Positions 33,523-42,695 are shown, numbered from the stretch's first letter. The stretch is DNA of 64,000 bases from Leucobacter soli (GCF_910593785.1 NZ_CAJVAP010000008.1:30860-94859); one strand, 5' to 3'. The notes: a model not told the origin generated them from the letters alone. Program-made: numbers and translations.

Positions 33523-33609
33523 GCTGGACCTGCTTTCGTCGGCGATGCTCTCGATGGTAGACCGCGCAGCCGACACGCGGCCAGCAGGCCGCCCCAGTAT
33601 GCTCGAACC

Positions 33610-34563
33610 ATGGTGGAAACGGGGACGTCGCTGGTGGTGTCGCTGCCGAGCGACGGCGGTCTGAAGGACGCGCTCGGCGAGGTGCCGGGCGTCGAGTTCG
33701 AGCACTGGGATCTCGACGGGCCGCCGCCGCGCGCGCACATCGACATCGTGGTGGCGCCCTACCTGAACGGGAACGAGGCGCTCGCCGCCCTCGCCGACGT
33801 CGAGACCCGTCTGCTGCAGTGGCAGTCGATCGGCTACAACGGGGTCGAGGAGTACCTGCCCGCCGGAACGCCGTTCGCCAACGCCACGACCGTGCACGAG
33901 ACCTCGACCGCCGAGCTCGCTCTCGCGCTCGCGCTCGCGGCGCAGCGCGGCATCCCGGAGTTCGTGCGCTCGGCCGAGACGCACGACTGGCGCCCGAGGT
34001 TCTTCACGAGCCTCGCGGATCGCCGGGTGCTGCTCGTCGGCTACGGCGGCGTGGGCAAGGCCGTCGAGGCCCGGCTGGCCGGCTTCGAGACCGTCGTCGA
34101 CCGCGTCGCCCGCACTGCGCGGACCGACCGGAACCTCGCCGGCGAGGAGGTGCCCGTCCGCGGCTTCGCCGAGCTGCGGACCGCGCTCGGGGAGGCGGAT
34201 GTCGTGATCCTCGGCGTGCCCCTCACCGATGAGACCCGCGGGCTCATCGACGCCGAGGCGCTCGCCGCCATGCCCGACGGCGCGCTGCTCGTGAACGTGG
34301 CCCGCGGGCCGGTGGTAGACACCGACGCGCTCGTCGCCGAGCTGCGGACGGGGCGGCTGCGCGCCGCTCTCGACGTCACCGACCCCGAGCCGCTGCCCGC
34401 CGATCACGAGCTGTGGGACTGCCCGAACCTGCTGATCACCCCGCACGTCGGCGGCGACTCGAGCGCGATGCTGCCGCGTATCAGCGCGCTCATCCTGCGT
34501 CAGATCGAGCGGATGCGCGCCGGGCTGCCGCCCGAGAATCTGATCGAGCTGCCGCGCGCCTGA
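33610..34563 (+). CDS. D-isomer-specific 2-hydroxyacid dehydrogenase
   Basis: 317-residue NAD-dependent dehydrogenase. Cofactor motif VGYGGVGKAVEARL (about 142-155), the catalytic Arg in VNVARGPVVDTDALV, Glu in VTDPEPLP, and His in ITPHVGGDS are all visible. It interconverts a 2-hydroxy acid and a 2-oxo acid; glyoxylate/hydroxypyruvate-type reductases are closest in layout. No SD precedes the ATG at 33610; the -10-like TATGCT (33598-33603) ends 6 bases before it, so the mRNA is probably leaderless. Its last 74 bp overlap the 3' end of the convergent permease gene. Confidence 0.9.
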   Translation: MVETGTSLVVSLPSDGGLKDALGEVPGVEFEHWDLDGPPPRAHIDIVVAPYLNGNEALAALADVETRLLQWQSIGYNGVEEYLPAGTPFANATTVHETSTAELALALALAAQRGIPEFVRSAETHDWRPRFFTSLADRRVLLVGYGGVGKAVEARLAGFETVVDRVARTARTDRNLAGEEVPVRGFAELRTALGEADVVILGVPLTDETRGLIDAEALAAMPDGALLVNVARGPVVDTDALVAELRTGRLRAALDVTDPEPLPADHELWDCPNLLITPHVGGDSSAMLPRISALILRQIERMRAGLPPENLIELPRA

Positions 34564-35755
34564 TCGCATTGCCGCGCGCCCGAGCCCCGTCCGTCGACGT
34601 GCCGTCGCCGTTCGGCGCGGCGGAGGTGTCCCCCGAGAGCCAGCGCAGCCAGCGCGCGCCGGGGTCGCCCTCGAGCACGAGCGCGCGCACCAGCAGCGTG
34701 AGCGGGATGGAGAGGATCGCGCCGAGCGGGCCGATCACGAACGTCCAGAACAGCACCGAGAAGAAGCTCAGCGTCAGGCTGAGACTGACCGCGTCGCTCA
34801 CGAATTTCGGCTGGATCAGCACCTGCAGCAGCACGTTCGCGACGCAGTAGACCGCGATCACGCCGAGCATCAGCGGCCAGCCGCCGACGACGAGCGCGAG
34901 CAGCGCGGGCGGGACGAGGCCGAGCACGAAGCCGATGTTCGGCACGAAGTTGGTGACGAACGAGAGGATCGCCCAGACGAGCGGGGCGGGCACTCCCATC
35001 CACCACAGCGCCAACCCGTCGACCACCGCGACGAGCAGGCCGAAGGCGGCGTTGACGACGTAGTAGCGGCGGACTCCGCTGTTGAAGCGCGTGATGCGCT
35101 CCATCGCCGGGTGCGCGGCCGGGCCGAAGGCGGACTCCGCTCGGCCGTACCTCGCGGCATCCGCCGCCATGAAGATCACGTAGGCGAAGATGAAGAAGAG
35201 CGCCGTGAGCACGATCAGCACGCCGTTGCCGAGCGACGTCACGAAGCCGAGGATCGCCGAGGGCGTGAGCACGCCGGTCAGCCCGTCCGAGAGGCGGTAG
35301 TCGAGGCCGAGCCCGGTGAGCCAGGCGAGCACGTCGTCGGCGGTGGCTCGCAGGTCCCCGGCGTAGGTGATGACCAGTTGCGTGAACTCCATGCCGGCGA
35401 AGCCGAGGAGCAGCGCCATGACGAGCAGCACCGCCCACGCGACGGCGATCACGGCGGTGGTCGCGAGCCAGCGCGGCAGGCCCCAGCGTTCGAGCGGGTG
35501 GCGCAACGGGTGGCAGATGATGACGATGACCGCGGCGAGCGCCAGAGGTCCGAAGAGCTCGCGGGCGGCCGAGATGCCGGCCAGAGCGACCACGGCCGCG
35601 GCGAGTCCGAGCAGGATGCGCAGCATCGGCGTCGTGGCTGCGGCTGCGGCAGGCGTTGCAGAGTCGGGAGCTGCGGAGCCGGGAGCTGCGGCGGGTGCAG
35701 CCGGTGCGGCCGAGCCATCGGTTCGCGGCCGTGTCGGATCGCCTTCGGGGTCCAT
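34490..35755 (-). CDS. AI-2E/PerM-family membrane transporter
   Basis: 421-residue polytopic membrane protein. An Ala/Pro-rich N-terminal tail (about 42 residues) precedes about eight hydrophobic segments with the family blocks FIFAYVIFMAAD, RRYYVVNAAFGLLVAVVDGL, FVTNFVPNIGFVLGLVPPAL and IQPKFVSDAVSLSLTLSFF. Members export AI-2 or small ions such as Na+; the substrate here is unknown. The C-terminus has an Arg/Ala/Ser-rich tail (RRAAARSDSRAAARRASA) that is encoded by DNA overlapping the end of the convergent dehydrogenase gene, so this tail may be recently extended. Confidence 0.9.
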   Translation of the reverse strand: MDPEGDPTRPRTDGSAAPAAPAAAPGSAAPDSATPAAAAATTPMLRILLGLAAAVVALAGISAARELFGPLALAAVIVIICHPLRHPLERWGLPRWLATTAVIAVAWAVLLVMALLLGFAGMEFTQLVITYAGDLRATADDVLAWLTGLGLDYRLSDGLTGVLTPSAILGFVTSLGNGVLIVLTALFFIFAYVIFMAADAARYGRAESAFGPAAHPAMERITRFNSGVRRYYVVNAAFGLLVAVVDGLALWWMGVPAPLVWAILSFVTNFVPNIGFVLGLVPPALLALVVGGWPLMLGVIAVYCVANVLLQVLIQPKFVSDAVSLSLTLSFFSVLFWTFVIGPLGAILSIPLTLLVRALVLEGDPGARWLRWLSGDTSAAPNGDGTSTDGARARGNAIRRAAARSDSRAAARRASARSDAG

Positions 35756-35870
35756 CTGTTCAGCGTAGTGGCATCGCGCCGTCGGAGTCCGTCATCTTTC
35801 GCCTATCGCCCGCGGGGAGGGTGCACAATCGAAGGGCAGGAGTGCGGACGCGGAGACCAGGGAGGCAGAC

Positions 35871-36833
35871 ATGCGCGCGATCATGGCGGAACAGGCCGGC
35901 GAACCGGAGGTGCTCGTGGTGCGGGAGGCGCCCGATCCGCAGCCGGGCCCGGGCGAGCTGCTGGTCGACGCCGCCGCCATCGGAGTCAACTTCATCGAGA
36001 TCTACCAGCGCAGCGGGGTGTACCCGGTGGACTACCCGTTCACGCCGGGCGCGGAGGCCTCGGGCACGGTCGCCGCCGTCGGCGCGGGCGTCGACGGGTT
36101 CGCAGTCGGGGACCGGATCGCGACGGCGGGCGCGACGGGAACCTATGCCGAGCGCTTCGTCGTGGCGGCGGAGCAGGCCGCGCACGTGCCGAGCGGCGTC
36201 GACCTCGAGCTCGCCGGCGCACTGCCGCTGCAGGGCTGCACCGCCCACTACCTCGCGACCTCCGCCGCGACACCGCAGGCGGGCGATACGGTGCTCGTGC
36301 ACGCGGGCGCCGGCGGGGTCGGCCTGCTGCTCACCCAGCTGCTCGTCGCCCGCGGAGTGCGGGTGCTCACCACGGCCTCGAGCGACGCCAAACGGAGGCT
36401 CAGCCTCGATGCCGGCGCCGCCGAGTCGTTCGACTACGAGGGCTTCGCCGATCGCGCTCGCGAGCTGACCGGCGGCGAGGGCGTCGCCGTCGTCTACGAC
36501 GGGGTGGGCCGCGACACCTTCGACGCGTCGCTCGACGCGCTCCGCGTGCGCGGCGAGCTGGTGCTCTTCGGCGGGGCGAGCGGCCAGGTGCCGCCCTTCG
36601 ACCTGCAGCGGTTGAACGCGGGCGGATCCCTGTCGATCACGCGACCCTCGCTCGGGCACTTCATGCGCACCCCCGAGGAGCGGGCGTGGCGCTACGGAGA
36701 ACTCTTCGGGGCGCTCGCGGATGATTCGCTGCAGGTGCAAGTCGGAGCGCGCTTCGCGCTCGCCGACGCTGCGGACGCCCACCGCGCACTGGCAGGCCGC
36801 GGTACGACGGGCAAGCTGATCCTCATCCCCTAA
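35871..36833 (+). CDS. NADPH:quinone reductase, zinc-less MDR superfamily
   Basis: 320-residue medium-chain reductase. Visible: VNFIEIYQRSGVYPVDYPF and PGAEASGTV in the catalytic domain, LPLQGCTAHYL, and the nucleotide-binding VHAGAGGVGLLLTQL (about 142-156). No zinc-ligand cysteines are present, as in QorA-type enzymes that reduce quinones or enones by one- or two-electron transfer. GGGAGG is placed 7 bases before the ATG. It is divergent from the AI-2E-type permease gene; the MITE-like element begins directly after its TAA stop. Confidence 0.92.
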   Translation: MRAIMAEQAGEPEVLVVREAPDPQPGPGELLVDAAAIGVNFIEIYQRSGVYPVDYPFTPGAEASGTVAAVGAGVDGFAVGDRIATAGATGTYAERFVVAAEQAAHVPSGVDLELAGALPLQGCTAHYLATSAATPQAGDTVLVHAGAGGVGLLLTQLLVARGVRVLTTASSDAKRRLSLDAGAAESFDYEGFADRARELTGGEGVAVVYDGVGRDTFDASLDALRVRGELVLFGGASGQVPPFDLQRLNAGGSLSITRPSLGHFMRTPEERAWRYGELFGALADDSLQVQVGARFALADAADAHRALAGRGTTGKLILIP

Positions 36834-36993
36834 GGCATGTCTGCGAAATCCTCGCCTACTGCGCGCACTCTGCCGAAGCGCCTTGCGGCGTTCTCGTCAG
36901 TCGACGATGCTTCCGGCATCGCCTCCCTCCTCGGCCTTGCAATACACTCCGGCAGAGTGCTGCTCGCAACGGCGAAGATTTAACAGACACGCC
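36834..36993. mobile_element. MITE-like 160-bp element with 23-bp imperfect terminal inverted repeats
   Basis: The left end GGCATGTCTG-CGAAATC-CTCGCC (36834-36856) and the right end (36971-36993, complement GGCGTGTCTG-TTAAATC-TTCGCC) match at 19 of 23 positions. A second perfect pair, GCACTCTGCCG (36865-36875) and CGGCAGAGTGC (36950-36960), lies inside, and a hairpin CGATGC-TTCCG-GCATCG lies in the middle. It has no coding capacity. A related single end is at 8971-9003. The element fills most of the 242-bp gap between a quinone reductase stop and the nitroreductase gene. Confidence 0.6.
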
Positions 36994-37075
36994 CCAGGGT
37001 CGCAACGGATCGGTCCCTGCCGGGTCGCCTTCCGCTGCCGAGAATCCCGCGCGATCCCGCAGGATCCTGCGCGGG

Positions 37076-37843
37076 CTATTCGGAGTGGAAGCCCTGCGCC
37101 CGCAGGGATTCGCGCATGGTGTGGCGGCCGTGCATGCCCTCGACCGTGCCGAGCCGTCCGCTCACGGCGCGCGCCCAGCTGCGGCTCTCGACGCCCTGCC
37201 CGGCGAAGTACTCGCGGTAGTTCTCCTCGTACTGCTCGGTCCCGTCCCGCCAGGCCTCGGGGTCGTAGGCCTCCCGATGCAGCACGGCCGAGAGCGGGAG
37301 CCGCGGCTTGAGGCCGGTGCCCTCGGCCGGATCGGGCACACCGAGCGCCATGCCGACGACGGGGAAGACGTTCTGCGGCAGCTCCAGCTCGGCGCTCACC
37401 GCGGCCGGATCGTTGCGGATGCCGCCGATGAAGAGGCCGCCGAGCCCCAGCGATTCGGCCGCGAGCAGCGCGTTCTGAGCGGCGATGCCGACGTCGACGG
37501 AACCGAGCACCGTGTTCTCGATCAGGCCGAGCGTCGCGGGTTCGGCCCCACGGGAACGGATCAGCTCGGCGTTGCGCGCGAAGTCGGCCAGCCAGACGAG
37601 CAGCACCGGCGCGTGCTCCACATAGTGATGGTCGCCGATCGCCTGCGAGATGCGTCGCTTGCGGTCGGCGTCGTGGATGGCGACGACCGTCCAGGCCTGC
37701 AGGTTCGACGAGGTCGAGGCGCGCTGCGCCGCGGAGACGATGCGTCCGAGCTGCGCGTCCGTCACCGGGACATCCAGGAACCTCCGCACCGAGCGGTGCG
37801 CGAGCTGCTGCTCGATCACGGGCGAGTCGATCCGATCCGACAT
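37076..37843 (-). CDS. NADPH-dependent nitroreductase (NfsA/FRP-like)
   Basis: 255-residue FMN-dependent oxidoreductase of the NfsA/Frp type. HRSVRRFLDVPV (about 17-28) and AAQRASTSSNLQAW (about 39-52) bind FMN phosphate; ESLGLGGLFIGGIRND and VFPVVGMALGVPD complete the fold; the C-terminal third shows the extended arm of this subgroup (YREYFAGQGVESRSWARAV). AGGAG lies before the ATG at 37843; a much longer open frame upstream is without support. It reduces nitroaromatics, quinones or flavin. The gene converges on the MITE-like element. Confidence 0.92.
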   Translation of the reverse strand: MSDRIDSPVIEQQLAHRSVRRFLDVPVTDAQLGRIVSAAQRASTSSNLQAWTVVAIHDADRKRRISQAIGDHHYVEHAPVLLVWLADFARNAELIRSRGAEPATLGLIENTVLGSVDVGIAAQNALLAAESLGLGGLFIGGIRNDPAAVSAELELPQNVFPVVGMALGVPDPAEGTGLKPRLPLSAVLHREAYDPEAWRDGTEQYEENYREYFAGQGVESRSWARAVSGRLGTVEGMHGRHTMRESLRAQGFHSE

Positions 37844-38024
37844 GCGGGCTCCTGTCTGCGGGCTCTTCGCGTCTTTCGTGCGGGATGGTGCTCCCGGCAG
37901 CGAGCCTACCGCCCGGAATCCGACCGGCGCCGGCGCTCGCCGCACGGCGGACCCCGATGCCCGGCGACCCTCCAGCGCGGCTGAGTAGGATGGGAGGCCG
38001 TGCGCGGCGATCCGTCGCCGCGCC

Positions 38025-38098
38025 GCCGTACCGCTGGGCCGCTGCGCAGATCCGCGATCGCGCCGCGACCGTGCTGCACCACCGCGCCGCGGTACGGC
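38025..38098 (+). promoter_or_regulatory. Inverted repeat in the leader of the glycyl-tRNA synthetase gene
   Basis: GCCGTACCGC (38025-38034) and GCGGTACGGC (38089-38098) are perfectly complementary over 10 bp with a 54-bp interior. A -10-like TAGGAT (37986-37991) would give a transcript that contains the structure about 40 bases before the start codon. The 297-bp gap 37844-38140 holds no gene I can support. Regulatory function is speculative. Confidence 0.35.
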
Positions 38099-38140
38099 AG
38101 TTCCCAAGATCCCCGCTTGCCCCTTGGAGTGAAACAGAAC

Positions 38141-39526
38141 ATGGCTGAACAGACCCGCCTCGACAAGGTCATCGCCCTCGCCCGCCACCGCGGTTTCGTC
38201 TTCCAGGCGGGTGAGATCTACGGCGGCTCGCGCTCGGCCTGGGACTACGGCCCCCTCGGCACGGCGCTCAAGGAGAACATCAAGCGCCAGTGGTGGAAGG
38301 CCATGGTGCAGCGCCGCGACGACGTCGTCGGCATCGACTCGAGCGTCATCCTGCCGAAGCAGGTCTGGGAGGCGTCGGGCCACGTCGAGGTCTTCAGCGA
38401 TCCGCTCGTCGAGTGTCTGAGCTGCCATAAGCGCCAGCGCGAGGATCACCTCATCGAGGCGTTCGAGGAGAAGAAGGGTCGCGCACCCGAGGGCGGCCTC
38501 GCCGAGATCGTCTGCACGAACTGCGGCACGCGCGGCCAGTGGACCGAGCCGCGCGCCTTCTCGGGTCTGCTCAAGACGTTCCTCGGGCCCGTCGACGACG
38601 AGGCCGGGCTGCACTACCTGCGCCCCGAGACCGCGCAGGGCATCTTCGTGAACTTCGCGAACGTGCTGCAGTCGGCGCGCATGAAGCCCCCGTTCGGCAT
38701 CGCGCAGATCGGCAAGAGCTTCCGCAACGAGATCACGCCGGGCAACTACATCATCCGCACCCGCGAGTTCGAGCAGATGGAGATGGAGTTCTTCGTCGAG
38801 CCCGGAACCGATGAGGAGTGGCAGGAGTACTGGATGAACGAGCGGATGTCGTGGTACATCGGGCTCGGCGTCGACCCCGCCAACCTGCGCTTCTACGAGC
38901 ACCCGCAGGAGAAGCTCTCGCACTACTCGAAGCGCACCGCCGACATTGAGTACCGCTTCGGCTTCCAGGGCAGCGAGTGGGGCGAGCTCGAGGGCGTCGC
39001 GAACCGCACCGACTTCGATCTCTCGACCCACTCCAAGCACTCGGGGAAGGATCTCAGCTTCTTCGACCAGGCGAAGGACGAGCGCTACACGCCGTACGTG
39101 ATCGAGCCGGCCGCCGGCCTCACCCGCTCGCTCATGGCGTTCCTGGTCGACGCCTACCGCGAGGAGCAGGTGCCGAACGCGAAGGGCGGCACCGACACCC
39201 GCACGGTGCTCGGCCTCGACCCCCGTCTCGCTCCGATCAAGGCGGCGATCCTGCCGCTCAGCCGCAACGAGCGGCTCTCCCCGCTGGCGAAGGAGATCGC
39301 CGCGGATCTGCGCGAGGACTGGAACATCGACTTCGACGACGCCGGCGCCATCGGCCGCCGTTACCGCCGGCAGGACGAGATCGGTACGCCGTTCTGCGTC
39401 ACCGTCGACTTCGACTCGCTCGACGATGACGCGGTGACCGTGCGCGAGCGCGACACGATGCAGCAGGATCGGGTGCCGCGCGCCGAGCTGCACGCGTACC
39501 TGGCCGAGCGGCTCCGGGGCGCGTGA
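38141..39526 (+). CDS. glyS: Glycyl-tRNA synthetase (single-chain, class II)
   Basis: 461-residue alpha2-type glycyl-tRNA synthetase, an essential cytosolic enzyme that charges tRNA-Gly. Present are [15 protein letters not shown], class II motif 1 around the dimer interface, two CxxC pairs (CLSCHKRQ and CTNCGTRG, about residues 90-130) for a zinc-binding insertion, motif 2 FRNEITPG (about 197-204) and motif 3 [10 protein letters not shown]. The C-terminal anticodon-binding domain (about 365-461) is complete. The ATG at 38141 has GGAG upstream and matches the conserved N-terminus; an upstream extension of the frame is rejected. The CPBP protease gene follows after 21 bp. Confidence 0.96.
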   Translation: MAEQTRLDKVIALARHRGFVFQAGEIYGGSRSAWDYGPLGTALKENIKRQWWKAMVQRRDDVVGIDSSVILPKQVWEASGHVEVFSDPLVECLSCHKRQREDHLIEAFEEKKGRAPEGGLAEIVCTNCGTRGQWTEPRAFSGLLKTFLGPVDDEAGLHYLRPETAQGIFVNFANVLQSARMKPPFGIAQIGKSFRNEITPGNYIIRTREFEQMEMEFFVEPGTDEEWQEYWMNERMSWYIGLGVDPANLRFYEHPQEKLSHYSKRTADIEYRFGFQGSEWGELEGVANRTDFDLSTHSKHSGKDLSFFDQAKDERYTPYVIEPAAGLTRSLMAFLVDAYREEQVPNAKGGTDTRTVLGLDPRLAPIKAAILPLSRNERLSPLAKEIAADLREDWNIDFDDAGAIGRRYRRQDEIGTPFCVTVDFDSLDDDAVTVRERDTMQQDRVPRAELHAYLAERLRGA

Positions 39527-39547
39527 GCGCGCGGAAGGATCGAGAGC

Positions 39548-40669
39548 ATGACGAATGAGGGTTCCGACCCGACCGTGAATCCGCAACCGCCGACCGACGG
39601 CGCTCCCGCACCCGATGCGGCCCCGACGCCCCAGTGGGCATGGGCGAAGCCGGTCCAGGAGCCGCAGTGGGTGGAGACCCCGCCGCTCGCCTACCATCAG
39701 CTCCTCCGCGGAGTGCCGCGCTACCGCTGGTGGAAGCCGCTGCTCGCGCTCCTGCTCGGGGTCCTCTACTACCTCACGCTCTCGGTGGCCTTCGGCCTGA
39801 TCGTGATCTTCCCCTACCTCGCGTTCTCGGGCGCGGATCTCCTCGACCCCGACGCGATCCTCGAGCTGGCGCTGCCCGACACCCAGAAGCCGGTGTCGAT
39901 GCTCTTGACGCTGGGTTCGGTGGCGCTCATGCTCCCGTCCGCACTGCTGGCGATGCTCAGCGTGGGCCTGACCCCGGCGAAGCGCCTGTGGTCGGTGGCC
40001 CTGCGCATCCGCTGGCGCTGGATCGGGCGCACCGTGCTGCCCGCCTTCGCGACGCTGTTCGTCATGAACTCGCTCGGCATCGTCTTCGAGCTCGCGCTCG
40101 CCGGCGGCGCGGTCGATGACGGCGAGTTCTCGATGCCGCACATCGACCCGACCGCGGCACTCTGGTCCGCGGGCATCGCCCTGCTGCTCGTCCCGGTGCA
40201 GGCCACTGCCGAGGAGCTGGTCTATCGGGGCATGTTCATGCAGACGCTCGGCGCCTGGCTCGGCGGCGTGCGTGGCGCGACCGCGTTCGCCGCGTTCCTG
40301 CGCGGCCCGTGGCTGGTGATCCTCGTGCCCGCGATCCTCTTCGGCTTCTCCCACATCTACGACATCTGGGGCTGGCTCATGGTGGTCGCCCTGGCGGTCG
40401 TCGCGGGCTGGCTGACCTGGCGCACCGGCGGGCTCGAAGCCGCGATCAGCATCCATGTCGTCAACAACCTCGTGGCGTTCGGCTTCATGACCGTCGGCTT
40501 CGGCGGGGAGACGGGCCAGACCGAGAGCGGCGGGGGGCCGGGATCGGCCCTGGGCGCGGTAATCGGACTGGCGCTCTACGCCTGGTGGGTCGATCGCGAC
40601 TTCCGGCGGCGCGACGGCGTGCGCACGCGGATCGATCTGGTCGAGGCCCGCGGGGCCGCTGCGGCATGA
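39548..40669 (+). CDS. CPBP-family intramembrane metalloprotease
   Basis: 373-residue polytopic membrane protein with the Rce1/CPBP signature: the EExxxR motif AEELVYRGMF (about residues 221-230), FGFSHIYD with the His, and HVVNNL, which together form the intramembrane active site. An N-terminal Pro/Ala-rich cytosolic tail of about 55 residues precedes about eight hydrophobic segments. GGAAGGA precedes the ATG. The ATGA overlap with the following FAD-type gene marks an operon that may begin with glyS. The substrate is unknown. Confidence 0.92.
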   Translation: MTNEGSDPTVNPQPPTDGAPAPDAAPTPQWAWAKPVQEPQWVETPPLAYHQLLRGVPRYRWWKPLLALLLGVLYYLTLSVAFGLIVIFPYLAFSGADLLDPDAILELALPDTQKPVSMLLTLGSVALMLPSALLAMLSVGLTPAKRLWSVALRIRWRWIGRTVLPAFATLFVMNSLGIVFELALAGGAVDDGEFSMPHIDPTAALWSAGIALLLVPVQATAEELVYRGMFMQTLGAWLGGVRGATAFAAFLRGPWLVILVPAILFGFSHIYDIWGWLMVVALAVVAGWLTWRTGGLEAAISIHVVNNLVAFGFMTVGFGGETGQTESGGGPGSALGAVIGLALYAWWVDRDFRRRDGVRTRIDLVEARGAAAA

Positions 40670-42150
40670 GCGGGACGGGCGGGTCCACCGGAGGGGCTCT
40701 CGACGGGGTGGCCGACGGAGCCATCGATGCGCTCGTCGTCGGACGCAGCCTGCCTGCGCTGCTGGCGGCCCTCGAGCTCGCCGAGGTCGGCCTGCGGGTG
40801 GCGATCGCCGGCGGCCCGGTGGAGCTGCCCGGTACGAACGAGCGCGACCCCGACGGCGTCCTGAGCGCCGCGCTCGCGCACGTCGCGGCGCCGCTGGACG
40901 GCTCGCACGGCGATGCCGACGCGAGTACGGGCGCTGGATCCGGTGAGGACCGGGCCGGTAGCGATCGGGCCGCTGCTGCCGGCGACCCGGCCCTGCTGCC
41001 GCTCCAGACCCGGCGGCCCGCGCCGATGCTGCCCGATCGCGCGGGTGCCTGGACGCTGCAGGCGGATCCATCGGTCCTCGGCATCCCGGCGGTGCCGCTC
41101 GCGGTCGAATCGCTGCGGCTCCTCGGCACTGCGGCCGCCCTCCGGGCCTACCTGGATCGGGTGACCCCGTTGCTGACGATCGGCAAGACGCGCTCGATGG
41201 GCGAGCTGGTCCGGCGGCGGCTGGGCCGTACGGCTCTCGAGCGGCTGAGCGAGCCGGTGCTCCGCGCGCGCTTCGGCGTGCCGTCGGCCGAGGTCGAGGC
41301 CGCCATCGCGGCGCCGGGGCTCAACGAGGCGCTTTCACGAGCCGGATCGCTGACGGCCGCCGCACTCGCATACTCTGATCGGAATGTTGCACGTGAAACC
41401 ACGGTCCGACCGGGGGGCGGATGGCCGGGGTTCGTCGAGGCCCTGCTCCGGCGCCTGGTCGCGTACGGCGTCGATCTCATCGATGCCGAGGTGACGGAGG
41501 CTTCGCGGACCGAGTCCGGAGGATGGACGGCCGCGCTCGCCGACGGTCGCGCCCTCGGGAGTGCGGCGCTGATCCTGGATGCCGGCTCGACGCCTGCGCG
41601 TCCCGGCACCGATCCTGGAGCCGGTGCCGAGACGACGTCCGGCGCCGGTCTCGCGACGCCTCTCCCGGAGCGCACGCGCCTGCATGCCGAGATCGACATA
41701 CAAGAAGTGCCGGGCCTCGAGGAGCTGGACGCGGCGGGATCCGCGGTACGCACGGTCGGCCGATTCTCGCTCGTCATACACCCGGCCGATGCGGAGGGAT
41801 CGCTTCTCCCGCGCGCCGAGCTGCGCGGGCTCGCGGAGGCCGGAGGGCGCCCGTCGGCGGCGGTCGATCCCGCTGCTCCGCTCGTCGACGAGCTGAGCGC
41901 GGCGCTGGCCGAGGCCGGCGTGGATCCTGCGGAGGATGCGGGCTGGCGGATCCGAGTCGCGGCCGCGCCGTTCGCGACGACGGCGGAGCGGGATCGTTCT
42001 CGAGCCGCGCTGTCGGAGCGTCGCGCGCACCTCCCGGAACTGCTCGTGGTCGGCCGCGCACTGCACGGCGACGATATCTCGGCGGCCGTGTCGGATGCGC
42101 AGCAGGAGGCGATCGTCCTGCGGCGGCGACTGCTCGGCATCGCCGATTGA
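40666..42150 (+). CDS. HemY-like FAD/NAD(P)-binding protein with degenerate cofactor motif
   Basis: 494-residue protein that follows the layout of protoporphyrinogen/coproporphyrinogen oxidases and phytoene-desaturase-like amine oxidases. The middle (SMGELVRRRLGRTALERLSEPVLRARFG, then AALAYSD and RPGGGWPGFVEALLRRL) is like HemY. But the N-terminal dinucleotide motif reads ALVVGRSLPALLAALELA, so the GxGxxG is lost at two glycines, and the end GRALHGDDISAAVSDAQQEA has only a loose match to the C-terminal FAD motif. It may be a non-catalytic or altered-cofactor relative. It overlaps the CPBP gene by 4 bp. Confidence 0.65.
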   Translation: MSGTGGSTGGALDGVADGAIDALVVGRSLPALLAALELAEVGLRVAIAGGPVELPGTNERDPDGVLSAALAHVAAPLDGSHGDADASTGAGSGEDRAGSDRAAAAGDPALLPLQTRRPAPMLPDRAGAWTLQADPSVLGIPAVPLAVESLRLLGTAAALRAYLDRVTPLLTIGKTRSMGELVRRRLGRTALERLSEPVLRARFGVPSAEVEAAIAAPGLNEALSRAGSLTAAALAYSDRNVARETTVRPGGGWPGFVEALLRRLVAYGVDLIDAEVTEASRTESGGWTAALADGRALGSAALILDAGSTPARPGTDPGAGAETTSGAGLATPLPERTRLHAEIDIQEVPGLEELDAAGSAVRTVGRFSLVIHPADAEGSLLPRAELRGLAEAGGRPSAAVDPAAPLVDELSAALAEAGVDPAEDAGWRIRVAAAPFATTAERDRSRAALSERRAHLPELLVVGRALHGDDISAAVSDAQQEAIVLRRRLLGIAD

Positions 42151-42257
42151 CGCGCGGTCCATCCTGTGTATTTCATTTCTGGAATATGATCGACCCCGAT
42201 TCGGCGCTAGGCTGGTTCCGTGACCGCGGCCGCTGACGTCGCGGGGCTGGAGGAACC

Positions 42258-42695
42258 ATGAAGGGCAAGATCGCGTTCGTCCTGGGCGCAGCGGTCGGAT
42301 ACGTGCTGGGAAGCCGTGCCGGGCGCGAGCGCTACGAGCAGATCAAGCGCGGCGCGCAGCAGGTCTGGCAGACCGAGCCCGTGCAGCGCGGCGTCTCAGC
42401 GGTGAAGGAAGCCGTCGACGAGCGCGCCGATGTGTTCAAGGTGTTCATCGCCCGAGCCGGAGCCGACCTGCTCAGCGGGTTCGCGCAGCCGAAGACTCGG
42501 ACTTCGGGCGCCGAGGGCGAGGCTCGGGCGGGTGAAGAGTCGAGCGCAGACGACGACGCGTCGAAGCCGACTGCTCCGAAGTCGACCGGGTCGAAGTCGA
42601 GCGCCTCGAAGTCGACCGCTTCGAAATCGAGCACGGCGAAGTCGAAGACGGCGAAGCGTCCGGCTCAGAAGCGCAGTTCCGAGGCCGGGTCATGA
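42258..42695 (+). CDS. YtxH-like small membrane-associated protein with Lys/Ser-rich tail
   Basis: 145 residues. A single N-terminal hydrophobic segment of the YtxH kind (KIAFVLGAAVGYVLGSRAG) is followed by RERYEQIKRGAQQVWQTEP. From about residue 75 the protein is low in complexity and highly basic, with five repeats of the form SKS(T/S)ASKS, and is probably disordered. GGAGG precedes the ATG, and -10-like TATGAT (42185-42190) lies upstream. The ATGA overlap with the holin-X gene shows an operon of three envelope-associated small proteins. Function is not established; YtxH proteins are often linked to general stress. Confidence 0.8.
   Translation: MKGKIAFVLGAAVGYVLGSRAGRERYEQIKRGAQQVWQTEPVQRGVSAVKEAVDERADVFKVFIARAGADLLSGFAQPKTRTSGAEGEARAGEESSADDDASKPTAPKSTGSKSSASKSTASKSSTAKSKTAKRPAQKRSSEAGS
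42576..42650 (+). repeat. Five 15-bp tandem repeats in the ytxH-like gene tail
   Basis: Units such as TCGAAGTCGACCGCT and TCGAAGTCGAGCGCC repeat every 15 bp, encoding SKST/SKSS pentapeptides. This is probably a slippage-prone part of a disordered cationic tail that could bind nucleic acid or acidic polymers. Confidence 0.8.

Noticed and set aside
31837..33609. Plus-strand extension of the hydroxyacid dehydrogenase frame by almost 600 codons
   Set aside because: It runs antisense to a full-length amidohydrolase gene and has no domain; the dehydrogenase fold begins at 33610.
37844..41071. A 1331-codon minus-strand frame that would extend the nitroreductase upstream over glyS
   Set aside because: The nitroreductase starts naturally at 37843 with an AGGAG; the upstream part runs antisense to glyS and the CPBP gene and has shadow composition.
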